A stretch of 64,000 nt of DNA, from positions 29,900 to 93,899 of the forward strand of contig NZ_FTNY01000008.1 in NCBI RefSeq assembly GCF_900156575.1, given 5' to 3'. This DNA is from Chryseobacterium shigense. Its GTDB lineage: Bacteria; Bacteroidota; Bacteroidia; Flavobacteriales; Weeksellaceae. Numbering within the stretch: position 1 is the stretch's first letter; each line of letters begins with the position of its first letter. Shown piece after piece: positions 1 through 8,019 of this stretch. A program made the translations under genes and the position numbers. The notes beneath the pieces are model-generated. The model saw nothing but the letters and a program-made list of their open reading frames with translations. It was not told the origin of the DNA and ran no database searches.

Positions 1-518
1 TGAATACAGTGGAATATCTTATTAAAAAAGTAAATGAAAATCCTTCTCTAAAGGGTAAAACCTATCTGAGTCACTGTTTTATTTTAGCAAAATTAGACAA
101 AGTAAAGCAGGAAGACATCGCAGAAAAACTGGCTGAAGCACAGATCGGAATTGTTTCTACGATCCCTTTTGGAAATCTCGTGATGCCAATTCCTACTTTA
201 TATAAGCATAATGTAACGGTTCTTACAGGGAACGACAGTATCGTAGACCACTGGAATACTTTTGGAACAGGAAGTGTTCTCCAGAAAGCCAATCTCATGG
301 CGCAACTGTATGGATATTCCACAGAATTTTTATTATCAAGAAGTCTCAAACTGGCAACAGCGAATAAGCTTCCTCTTGACGATAAAGGAAATCAGCAGTG
401 GCCAAAAGCGGGTGATCAGGCTGATTTTGTTTTGATCAATGCAAGTTGTTCCGCAGAAGCGGTATCCAGAATTTCAAATGTGGAATCATTGGTTTACCAG
501 GGAAATGCGGTGTATTAA
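1..518 (+). CDS. Amidohydrolase, cytosine-deaminase-like (5'-truncated by window edge)
   Basis: This is the last ~170 codons of a metal-dependent amidohydrolase; the frame is open to the left edge, so the real start lies outside the window. It aligns almost residue for residue with the C-terminal half of the complete paralogue at 1810-3048. It keeps the SHCF segment, which corresponds to the metal-ligand His of SHAF in the paralogue, and the GNDS segment, which corresponds to the active-site Asp of GNDN. The family hydrolyses C-N bonds in cyclic amides or deaminates pyrimidine-like bases; the substrate here cannot be read. An AraC regulator follows and separates the two copies, suggesting a duplicated, co-regulated pair. 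Confidence 0.85.
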   Translation, partial: NTVEYLIKKVNENPSLKGKTYLSHCFILAKLDKVKQEDIAEKLAEAQIGIVSTIPFGNLVMPIPTLYKHNVTVLTGNDSIVDHWNTFGTGSVLQKANLMAQLYGYSTEFLLSRSLKLATANKLPLDDKGNQQWPKAGDQADFVLINASCSAEAVSRISNVESLVYQGNAVY

Positions 519-607
519 ATGACTGTACTATGAACATTTGATTAAGGATATTACGGTAAATGCTTTTTCGTAAACCACCCCGTCAAAAATTCTTTGAATT
601 TTCGCCA

Positions 608-624
608 CCCCTCCACGGGAGGGG
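608..624. repeat. GC-rich hairpin in intergenic region
   Basis: Perfect 7-bp stem (CCCCTCC with GGAGGGG, 3-nt loop) in an otherwise AT-rich 294-bp gap between the truncated amidohydrolase and the AraC gene. There is no run of T directly after the stem (GAATTTT), so it is either a weak terminator of the upstream gene or a copy of a dispersed palindromic repeat. Nothing else is evident in this gap. Confidence 0.4.
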
Positions 625-812
625 AATTTTGTACGGATAATTGATTGTCACCAAGAAAATCTTTGATTGTCACAAAACTTAGTGAACTTCCTATTCGCAA
701 ACTATTGAGCTTAAAAATAACTTAAGTGATCTTTTTTAGCTTACAATTACTAATGCGTCAACAAGAATACTTTTGATTATTTGTCTTTAAAAACTTCAAG
801 GTTGTATAAAAA

Positions 813-1727
813 ATGAAAATAGCTGCCTCTGTTCAAATTTCTAGAATAAATTTCACTAATTTTAGGAGAAAATCAGGATACGTGGGTTTTCAGACAGATC
901 ATTTTCCCGTTTTAGGAATTCAGCAGTTCAATGAGAATCAGCTTCAGGGCTGTCATTTGCTGTTTAATGAACTCCATGGCGAACGTTCCATTGATGAACC
1001 CCACAAACATGATTTTTTTATCATCAATCTTTTTGAACACGGAAAAGGCAGCCATACCATCGATTTTACGGAATATGAAGTGGGAAACAGCCAGATCCAT
1101 CTTGTTTTCCCGGATCAGGTACATCAGTGGGTAATCGAAAAGGAAACCGTGGGATATCAGCTGATGATCAGCAGGCATTGGTTTGAAAGCTTTCTGCCTT
1201 CGCTCAGATTTTCAGCTTCCTATTATCAGAATCATCCTGTCATTCATCTTTCCAAAGAGACTTTTCAGACTTTTCTGTATGAATTTCAGGCCATCCGGAG
1301 AGAGGTGAGCGAAGAAAGTGTATTTTGGGAAGTCATCCAGAAACGGAGCGAGCTGATTGGTCTGTTGGTCAGTAAATCGGTGGAAGGAACTTTCAAAGAT
1401 TTTGAAATGTACCATTCTAATCCGATCATCTCTAAATTTTTACAACATATTGATGAGCACTTCCGGACAGAAAGATCGGTCTCCTTCTATGCAGAGAAGC
1501 TTAATATTTCTGCTAATTATTTGAATATCGTCTGTAAAAAAAATCTGAATTCTTCGGCATCATCGCTCATCCAGGACCGTATTCTGCTGGAGGCAAAACG
1601 CCTTTTAAAAGTATCGGAAATGTCTGTGAAAGATATTGTCTACGATCTTGGATTTTATGATCATGCCAGTTTTTCTAAATTTTTCAAAGCACAGACGGGA
1701 ATGACTCCCTCCCAATTTAAAGAATAA
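813..1727 (+). CDS. AraC-family transcriptional regulator
   Basis: 304-residue regulator with an N-terminal cupin-like effector domain (roughly residues 30-130; DEPHKHDFF resembles the His-containing cupin strand) and a C-terminal double helix-turn-helix AraC domain (about residues 205-304, with the typical ending VYDLGFYDHASFSKFFK followed by GMTPSQFK). It presumably senses a small molecule and activates the adjacent amidohydrolases: it lies between two paralogues, and an inverted repeat plus a TAnnTTTG box stand directly downstream in front of the second one. The first ATG is used here. The cupin homology starts some 20 residues in, so a slightly later start is possible. Effector unknown. 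Confidence 0.88.
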   Translation: MKIAASVQISRINFTNFRRKSGYVGFQTDHFPVLGIQQFNENQLQGCHLLFNELHGERSIDEPHKHDFFIINLFEHGKGSHTIDFTEYEVGNSQIHLVFPDQVHQWVIEKETVGYQLMISRHWFESFLPSLRFSASYYQNHPVIHLSKETFQTFLYEFQAIRREVSEESVFWEVIQKRSELIGLLVSKSVEGTFKDFEMYHSNPIISKFLQHIDEHFRTERSVSFYAEKLNISANYLNIVCKKNLNSSASSLIQDRILLEAKRLLKVSEMSVKDIVYDLGFYDHASFSKFFKAQTGMTPSQFKE

Positions 1728-1759
1728 TAATCTGTACAAAACAAAGCATAATTGATACA

Positions 1760-1790
1760 CCAGCTCCGATATAGAGCTGGCGTACCTTTG
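1760..1790 (+). promoter_or_regulatory. Promoter -7 box with adjacent inverted-repeat operator
   Basis: TACCTTTG at 1783-1790 fits the flavobacterial -7 consensus TAnnTTTG, 20 bp before the ATG at 1810. Immediately upstream is a perfect inverted repeat CCAGCTC-N7-GAGCTGG (1760-1780), which covers the place where RNA polymerase would contact the -33 region. That position is typical of a regulator site. The neighbouring AraC protein is the obvious candidate, although AraC proteins usually prefer direct repeats. Confidence 0.5.
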
Positions 1791-1809
1791 TCCTGTTAAA
1801 AGATAAGTC

Positions 1810-3048
1810 ATGCAGTTTCCCTATCAATTGGCCGCAAAAGGAAAATATTCACTCAAAAATGTCCGTCTCGAAACGGGATTTGAATATGATGAAGAAGAAG
1901 TGATCAGGACAAAAACTGATCTTTTCAGTATTGAAATAGAGAATGGAAAGATCAAATCGGTAAATGCCAATGATCCAGCCTCTGATGCAGTGGATGCCAA
2001 AGGTTTTCTGATGCTTCCCGCTTTCAGGGATATGCATATTCATCTGGATAAAACATTATATGGACTTCCATGGCAGGCGCTTTCACCGAAACGCAGAACG
2101 GTGAAGGATATGATTGCCTATGAACAGGAAATCATCCCTGAACTTTTAAAAACATCTGTAGAAAGGGCAGAGCAGCTGATCAGTCTGTTACAGCATTATG
2201 GGACGCATTATGCAAGGACGCATTTTAATATTGATCCTACTTCAGGTTTACAATCATTGGAGAACCTTGAAAAAGCATTGGAACATAAAAAAGATTCTTT
2301 TAAAGCAGAGCTTGTAGCTTTTCCACAGCACGGTTTATATTATACAGACACTGCACCTTTAATGAAAGAAGCAGCACAATCGAAAAGTGTAGGCTTTATA
2401 GGAAGTCTGGATCCTCTAAGTATAGATGGTAACCTTGAAAAAGTACTTGACTTTACGGTACAATTAGCGCTTGATCATCAAAAGGGAATTGATATTCACT
2501 TGCATGAAGCAGGAGAGTCTGGCATGAAAACGATCAATTATCTGATCGATAAAACGATTGAAAACCCGGAATTGCAAGGGAAAACATTTATAAGCCATGC
2601 TTTTGCTTTAGCTCATCTTTCTCCAAAAGAAACAGAAAGGATTGCAGAAAGACTGGCAGAAGGAAAAGTTGGAATTGCGTCTTCTGTACCATTCAGGGGA
2701 AAGGTAATGCCAATTCCTGTTTTGAAAAAGTATGGAGTGAATGTCCTGATCGGAAATGATAATGTGCAGGATTACTGGAGTACTTTCGGATCGGGAAATA
2801 TGCTTCAGAAAGCCAATCTCATCGCTGAACTGTACGGATATGAAACTGAATGGAAGTTGTCAAGAACACTACAGTTTGCAACTCAGAGTATTCTTCCTCT
2901 GGATGATCAGGGAAAACAACAGTGGCCAAAAGCCGGAGACGATGCTTCCATTGTACTGGCTGATGCCTCATGCTCAGCAGAAGCGGTTTCCAGAATATCC
3001 CCGATAGAAGCCTTTATGAATAACGGGAATCTTTTCTGGAGATATTAA
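1810..3048 (+). CDS. Amidohydrolase family protein, cytosine-deaminase-like
   Basis: 412-residue TIM-barrel metal-dependent hydrolase. Visible ligands: HIH at residues 76-78, DIHLHE (His230, His232, Glu233), SHAF (His263) and GNDN (Asp317). This is the CodA-type set in which His, His, His and Asp bind the metal and Glu shuttles protons. No signal peptide, so cytoplasmic. The substrate is a cyclic amide or amino-substituted ring by family analogy only. It is a close paralogue of the truncated gene at the left edge and stands 82 bp after the AraC regulator, with its own promoter/operator and a terminator behind it. Confidence 0.87.
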   Translation: MQFPYQLAAKGKYSLKNVRLETGFEYDEEEVIRTKTDLFSIEIENGKIKSVNANDPASDAVDAKGFLMLPAFRDMHIHLDKTLYGLPWQALSPKRRTVKDMIAYEQEIIPELLKTSVERAEQLISLLQHYGTHYARTHFNIDPTSGLQSLENLEKALEHKKDSFKAELVAFPQHGLYYTDTAPLMKEAAQSKSVGFIGSLDPLSIDGNLEKVLDFTVQLALDHQKGIDIHLHEAGESGMKTINYLIDKTIENPELQGKTFISHAFALAHLSPKETERIAERLAEGKVGIASSVPFRGKVMPIPVLKKYGVNVLIGNDNVQDYWSTFGSGNMLQKANLIAELYGYETEWKLSRTLQFATQSILPLDDQGKQQWPKAGDDASIVLADASCSAEAVSRISPIEAFMNNGNLFWRY

Positions 3049-3087
3049 TTGAAATATATATTTTTTATATACTTGTTTTTTGTGAAT

Positions 3088-3117
3088 AAAGCCATTGGAT
3101 CTTCTGATGGCTTTTTC
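3088..3117 (+). terminator. Rho-independent terminator after the amidohydrolase
   Basis: Stem AAAGCCAT (3088-3095) pairs with ATGGCTTT (3107-3114) and runs into a T tract, 40 bp after the amidohydrolase stop. Confidence 0.6.
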
Positions 3118-3138
3118 TGTATGGCCATATGCATAATT

Positions 3139-3172
3139 AAAAGCCATCAGGAAATAATTCCTGATGGCTTTT
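3139..3172. terminator. Bidirectional terminator between convergent genes
   Basis: Near-perfect 15-bp stem (3139-3153 with 3158-3172, AAAAGCCATCAGGAA arm) with A-rich and T-rich flanks, placed between the plus-strand amidohydrolase and the minus-strand lipoprotein gene. It can stop transcription from both sides. Confidence 0.65.
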
Positions 3173-3199
3173 AAAATTAGATATGAAGAAACTAGTTAC

Positions 3200-4423
3200 T
3201 TATTGTAATCCTGCTAAAAGATTTACTCCGTCTACTGTAGCCCAAGCCCCAGGAGTTAGAGATACTTTTGTAACAGTCGCAGTATTGGTGAAAGTTTTAG
3301 CACCGTTAGGAGTGTAAGCATATCCCCAAACTCCAGCGTTGTCAGAGTTTAGATAAGTAAGAGGAGCAACCACTACTTTTCCTGTATTTACCTGGCTTGT
3401 CTCTGTAGCTGCATCCTGAATTAGTACGCTGTAAGCTTTTTGAGTTCCGATATTTTTATAACCGCTGATGTACACATTAGAGAAAATTCCTGTTCCCTGT
3501 TTTTTGAACTGAATAGCAGTAATTTCAGGTGAGTTAGCTGTTTCAGGAAGCGTATTGGCGTCTCTGATAAGGGTAATATTTGATATTTTGGGTGCAACAT
3601 TATCAGCATTACCAGAAGCTTCAATTTCCATTCCGAAGTTACCCGTCCCTGTCTGGAAAGCGTACCAGTTTGTATTATTTTGTCCGCTCCATGCATCCTG
3701 CCAGTCGAAAGAGTCATCATAGTTACCGTAAGAAACGATGTTCTTGGCACTTACTGTACCTCCGAAGAATTCATACCCATCATCAGTTCCTTTATAGGTT
3801 ACAAGATTCTCCAAAACAGTTCCTGCTCCTACAGCGTAGAAAGTCATTGAGTTGGTTTCAGAAGTACCGTCACCGATCTTTTTCCCGGCATATTCAACTC
3901 TTACGAACTTCATCGTACCTGAATTTGAGTTGGCATCACTTCCTCCGTAATATACGTTGTTTCCGTCCTCAGAAAGAGCTTGAGTATTTCCATTGACCGC
4001 TTTGATTGGAGCTGTCCCATAGATTGTAATACCACCCCAGTCTCCAGGAACTTTACTAGCTGTTGTAAATACAATAGGTTCAGCAGCTGTACCTACAGCA
4101 TTGATCTTTCCGTCCTGAAGAATTACTAAACCACTTGTTTTAGAAGTCACTACATTGAAAGTAGCCCCTGCCTCAATGGTAATGGTAGCGTTATTCGTAA
4201 TTTTTACGATTCCGTCTAATGTATAGTTTCCTTTTTTGATAAGGATATCTTTTGAAATAGTTCCTGATAATGTTCCGCTTCCGCTTAAAACACTTTCAGT
4301 AGTTCCCGGAGTAGTAACTGTAGTACCGTCTCCTAGGCCATCATTTACCTCGATAGTACATGAATTTAAGGCTAATGTTAACACGGCTGTTAACGATAAT
4401 AATGATAAAACTCTTCTTTTCAT
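3200..4423 (-). CDS. Outer-membrane lipoprotein with predicted parallel beta-helix, partner of a TonB-dependent receptor
   Basis: 407 residues. A lipoprotein signal peptide is clear (KRR, hydrophobic stretch, lipobox LNSC with Cys22), followed by a T/G-rich linker. The remainder is rich in G, T, N, S and short beta-strand repeats ('ATITIEAGATF', 'IKAVNG', 'TVSAKNIVSYGN'), which suggests a right-handed beta-helix. No catalytic motif is recognisable. It lies 35 bp downstream of a TonB-dependent receptor gene on the same strand, so the two are probably co-transcribed and work together at the outer membrane. Similar receptor/lipoprotein pairs occur across Bacteroidota. Ligand unknown; the PhoB-like regulator next door makes a phosphate-linked role possible, but that is inference. 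Confidence 0.75.
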   Translation of the reverse strand: MKRRVLSLLSLTAVLTLALNSCTIEVNDGLGDGTTVTTPGTTESVLSGSGTLSGTISKDILIKKGNYTLDGIVKITNNATITIEAGATFNVVTSKTSGLVILQDGKINAVGTAAEPIVFTTASKVPGDWGGITIYGTAPIKAVNGNTQALSEDGNNVYYGGSDANSNSGTMKFVRVEYAGKKIGDGTSETNSMTFYAVGAGTVLENLVTYKGTDDGYEFFGGTVSAKNIVSYGNYDDSFDWQDAWSGQNNTNWYAFQTGTGNFGMEIEASGNADNVAPKISNITLIRDANTLPETANSPEITAIQFKKQGTGIFSNVYISGYKNIGTQKAYSVLIQDAATETSQVNTGKVVVAPLTYLNSDNAGVWGYAYTPNGAKTFTNTATVTKVSLTPGAWATVDGVNLLAGLQ

Positions 4424-4458
4424 TTTTATACTTATTTTTATTTTTTATTAAATTATTT

Positions 4459-7098
4459 TTAGAATGTATAGCCTACAGTAAGATTAAATGTAGTACCTCT
4501 GTAATAGTTGGTAAGGGTATTGTTACCTTGTTCAAAATTAGTTGGGAGGTAGTTTTTATCACCAATTAAGATTTTATACTTACGGTCTAAAATATTCTGT
4601 ACAGCAAATTTTACATTCCAGTTTTTAGTCAATTGCCCTTGGTATACAAAATCTATCTGATTGAATGGTTTTTCATAGTAGTTATCCGTACCTGCACCTC
4701 CTGTTGCATAGATTTTACTTCCGGATACGTTATAAACAAGAGAGAATGTATGGGCTAAATTATTGCGGTTTTTAAGTTCGTATTTTAAATCAGCATTGAT
4801 GGTATAAGGAGAAGCTCCCTGTAAACCTCTTTTGCGTAATGTTTCTCCTGTAAGTGCGAACCAGTCAGGTCTTTCCATATTTAACTGATCCTGGCTTCTC
4901 TCTACATCTGAATGCATAATAGTTGCGTTGGCTCCTAAAGTAAAGCTTCTTAAAGCTTCAGATATTCTCCCCAAACTGAAAATTCCCTCTAATTCTATTC
5001 CGAATAAATCTGCTTTTTTTGCATTAAAGAACGTGATCGTAGAACCTGTTGCATTTCCTGAAGCGACTAATGAGCGTTCAATGGCGTTGTCAATTCTTTT
5101 GGCAAATAAGTTAACAGCAAACATCTCTTTATTGGTAGGAAAGTATTCCCACTTCAAATCGAAGTTATAGTTTTCACTATTTTTAATGGCAGGATTACCT
5201 ACAATATTGACGTTATCAGGATTGATATAAGTAATTGGCATCGTCTCGATAAGGATCGGACGTGTAACAGTCTTACTGAAAGAGAACCTTAAATTATTCT
5301 TAGTATTAAGTGCTTTTTTTACGGATAATGAGGGTAAGAAGAAATCTTTATTCTTATCCAGATTAATTTTATTTTCAGCACTCTGCTCAGAATAACGGAT
5401 TAGAGTCATATCATTCTCATATCTTGCTCCCAATAAGATATCCCAGGAATCACTTGGTTTAAGGTTAACGTTAGCATAACCCCCATTAATAATTTGATAG
5501 AAACTTGAGTAAAATTGGGAAACATCTGAACCTTCCTGATAATATAAATCTCCATTTCTAAGGGAAGCGTTGAAAACATCCTGAGGAGTATCAATATTAA
5601 TAACAAAAGGAGCCGATGAAGTTGATGTACGCCCGAAAATAAATCGGTAAGACGTTTTTCTGAAATCTGAGAAGCCATTATAACCTACAGCAATCTGAAT
5701 AGGAAAGTCTTTTCTATCTCCCTTTTCTCCTAAAGATAATTGATATTCCGCAAAAGCTGAACCGTAGAATCTGGAGTCTACATCCAGATATTGACGGATA
5801 ATGTTATTTCCCCCGTATCGCATTGCGATGTTTTCATCCGAAAGTCTTGTTCCGGTAGTAGGATCAATACGGTTACCTTCTATAATTTTTCTGTCTGGTT
5901 GCTGATAATTATTAATAACATAGCTGGCTCCTGCTTTTACTTGATGTCTTTCATTTATTTTTTGAGAAGCTGTTAACTGCAAGTCTAAAAATCTTGAAAT
6001 ATCCAACTGATTTGTTCTAAAGAAGGTAGTCTTATTAAGAACCTGTCCGTCTTTGTAGCCGTAGTTATCCTCTATAATATTATTGACGTTCTGTAAATAG
6101 ATGGCGTTTAGATTAACATTCGTTCCTTTGTTTTTATACCCTAAACCTAATAAAACTGAAGATTCTATTTCGTAATTATATTGCTTACGGTTAAGAAAAT
6201 TCATGTTTTCTATAAATGAGCCTTGTCCTTGTCCTTTGAACTGATTATTATCACCGTCTTTATATTCAAATTTGCTTCCCTGGTTTAAAGAGAATAAAAT
6301 TCCTAAATTTCCAGTGTCTCCCATCTTCACTTTTTGGGCAGTCGTAAATCCGATGCTTGTATTCGGCATTGATTTTACGTTGTCTACGTTCCAGGAATCT
6401 TTAAAAGAATGTAATGATTGATCCGGTGTGAATTTATAGTTGTCCGGTCTTGAGTTTCTGATCTCATCCGGCAGTCTTCTGTCTTTCGAGTTCAAACCTA
6501 AATATCCGTTCATTCCGTCTGCCCCCTCAGCTATTTTGAAATTGTTTCTGAATGTACTCAAAGTATTCACTCCTACACTGAATTCCACTTTTGTAAAAGG
6601 CTTATCAATAGTAAGTGTTTCAATATCAAAAGTAGCTCCCGCAAAATCTCCGTAAAGGTTGGAGTTGAAGGTTTTATAGATATTCAGTTTTCCCACTACA
6701 TCGGTTGGGAACTGCTTTAAGGCAATGATCTTTTGAAACGGGTTGTTGGATGGGGATCCAAGACCGTTGATTAATAAATAATTGTATCGTTCTTCAAGAC
6801 CTCTTACGAAAAGACCTCTTCCTTCTACCGTAGTAATTCCTGTTACTTTCGTAAGTCCTTGCTCTACGTTGGAAATTCCTTTTCTGGAAATCTCTTCAGC
6901 ACTTACAGCCTGCTTTTGAATAATCGCTTTTCTTTGTTCTCCTAATACGGCAGTTTCAGTTTTCTTGTTGCTGCTTCCCTGGATTACTACGCCATCAATT
7001 TTTTTCTCCTTAATGATCGTGTCCTGCTTCGTTTCCTGAGCGTAAAACATCGATCCGGATAAAAATAAGACCGCAATGCTAAGTTTATTAATTTTCAT
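4459..7098 (-). CDS. TonB-dependent outer-membrane receptor
   Basis: 879 residues from the start chosen at 7098, where a good signal peptide begins (MKINKLSIAVLFLSGSMFYAQ). A 13-residue longer frame exists upstream but hides the signal. An N-terminal plug domain (about residues 40-170, with VKGI-type segments and RGLEERYN) precedes a ~700-residue beta-barrel rich in aromatic-ended strands, and the protein ends in the barrel-type F. No carboxypeptidase-like N-domain is visible, so it is not a classical SusC. It probably imports a scarce nutrient together with the lipoprotein encoded just downstream. Divergent from the response regulator across a 198-bp intergenic region. Confidence 0.87.
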   Translation of the reverse strand: MKINKLSIAVLFLSGSMFYAQETKQDTIIKEKKIDGVVIQGSSNKKTETAVLGEQRKAIIQKQAVSAEEISRKGISNVEQGLTKVTGITTVEGRGLFVRGLEERYNYLLINGLGSPSNNPFQKIIALKQFPTDVVGKLNIYKTFNSNLYGDFAGATFDIETLTIDKPFTKVEFSVGVNTLSTFRNNFKIAEGADGMNGYLGLNSKDRRLPDEIRNSRPDNYKFTPDQSLHSFKDSWNVDNVKSMPNTSIGFTTAQKVKMGDTGNLGILFSLNQGSKFEYKDGDNNQFKGQGQGSFIENMNFLNRKQYNYEIESSVLLGLGYKNKGTNVNLNAIYLQNVNNIIEDNYGYKDGQVLNKTTFFRTNQLDISRFLDLQLTASQKINERHQVKAGASYVINNYQQPDRKIIEGNRIDPTTGTRLSDENIAMRYGGNNIIRQYLDVDSRFYGSAFAEYQLSLGEKGDRKDFPIQIAVGYNGFSDFRKTSYRFIFGRTSTSSAPFVINIDTPQDVFNASLRNGDLYYQEGSDVSQFYSSFYQIINGGYANVNLKPSDSWDILLGARYENDMTLIRYSEQSAENKINLDKNKDFFLPSLSVKKALNTKNNLRFSFSKTVTRPILIETMPITYINPDNVNIVGNPAIKNSENYNFDLKWEYFPTNKEMFAVNLFAKRIDNAIERSLVASGNATGSTITFFNAKKADLFGIELEGIFSLGRISEALRSFTLGANATIMHSDVERSQDQLNMERPDWFALTGETLRKRGLQGASPYTINADLKYELKNRNNLAHTFSLVYNVSGSKIYATGGAGTDNYYEKPFNQIDFVYQGQLTKNWNVKFAVQNILDRKYKILIGDKNYLPTNFEQGNNTLTNYYRGTTFNLTVGYTF

Positions 7099-7181
7099 TA
7101 TCTTACTTACTTTATTTACTAGATTCTTTCGGTGCAAAGGAATAAAAGATAAGTGGGGTAAGTGGTTTAGTGAATTTTAAT

Positions 7182-7208
7182 TTTTCCTTAACTAAACATT
7201 AAGAAAAG
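7182..7208. promoter_or_regulatory. Imperfect inverted repeat between receptor and response-regulator genes
   Basis: TTTTCCTTAA (7182-7191) and TTAAGAAAAG (7199-7208) form an imperfect palindrome (8 of 10 positions) roughly midway between the divergent receptor and response-regulator genes. It is a candidate operator for the adjacent OmpR/PhoB-type regulator. No experimental consensus is available to me. Confidence 0.25.
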
Positions 7209-7244
7209 ACCATTATTGTTAACTTTATGTGAACGATAATAGAT

Positions 7245-7278
7245 TTGTTCATCTGTGCTTTAAAATTTATTAACTTTG
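7245..7278 (+). promoter_or_regulatory. Promoter of the response-regulator operon
   Basis: TTG (7245-7247), 23-bp spacer, then TAACTTTG (7271-7278). This matches the flavobacterial TTG-N17/23-TAnnTTTG promoter and ends 18 bp before the ATG at 7297. Confidence 0.55.
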
Positions 7279-7296
7279 ACTCAGTAAAAATTTAAA

Positions 7297-7977
7297 ATGA
7301 ACCAAAAGAAAATACTCTTAATAGACGACGAACTGGATATTTTAGAGATTCTGTCTTACAACCTGGAAAAAGAAGGCTACGACATCTATACTGCTACCAA
7401 CGGTAACGAAGGGATAGAAAAAGCCAAAGAGATCATTCCAGACCTTATCCTTTTAGATGTGATGATGCCGGAAAAAGATGGGATCGAAACCTGTCAGGAA
7501 CTTCGTAAAGTAAAAGAACTGCAGAAAACATTGATTGTTTTTCTTTCCGCCAGAAGCGAAGAGTTTTCACAATTAGCAGGATTTCAGGCTGGCGCCAACG
7601 ATTATATCGTGAAGCTGATCAAACCGAAAATCCTTACTTCTAAAGTAAATGCTTTATTACAGCTGACTTCTCAGGTGTCAGACAACGCTAAATTAATTGA
7701 GATCGGAGATTTGGTCATTGATAAAGACAATTTCAGAGTTTCCAAAAGCGGACAGCAGTTCCTTCTTCCTAAAAAAGAATTCGACCTGCTTTATCTTCTG
7801 GCTTCAAATACAGAAAAAGTATTTAAAAGAGAAGAAATTCTGGAAAAAGTTTGGGGTAATGATGTGATCGTGGGAGAAAGAACCATTGACGTACACATCA
7901 GAAGATTAAGAGAGAAACTGGGAATCAATACCATTCAGACATTAAAGGGAATCGGCTATAAACTTATCGTTTTATAA
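7297..7977 (+). CDS. OmpR/PhoB-family response regulator
   Basis: 226 residues: receiver domain (about 4-120) and C-terminal winged-helix DNA-binding domain (about 130-224, ending in the Trans_reg_C signature RTIDVHIRRLREKLG and GIGYKL). Acidic pocket Asp10/Asp11, phospho-acceptor Asp54 (ILLDVMMP), switch Ser84 and Lys106 are visible. The residue after Lys106 is Leu instead of the nearly invariant Pro. The histidine kinase gene follows 42 bp later, so the pair forms a two-component system. Order and type resemble PhoB-PhoR of flavobacteria, and the divergent TonB receptor may be its target. The phosphate link is inferred, not shown. Confidence 0.88.
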   Translation: MNQKKILLIDDELDILEILSYNLEKEGYDIYTATNGNEGIEKAKEIIPDLILLDVMMPEKDGIETCQELRKVKELQKTLIVFLSARSEEFSQLAGFQAGANDYIVKLIKPKILTSKVNALLQLTSQVSDNAKLIEIGDLVIDKDNFRVSKSGQQFLLPKKEFDLLYLLASNTEKVFKREEILEKVWGNDVIVGERTIDVHIRRLREKLGINTIQTLKGIGYKLIVL

Positions 7978-8019
7978 TTTAAATTTCCCACTTTATATAA
8001 CCAATAAAAACTTGTAAAA

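Noticed and set aside
1..3048. Codon-level sign that the amidohydrolase region was horizontally acquired
   Set aside because: Base composition and promoter style look like the neighbouring core genes; nothing supports transfer.
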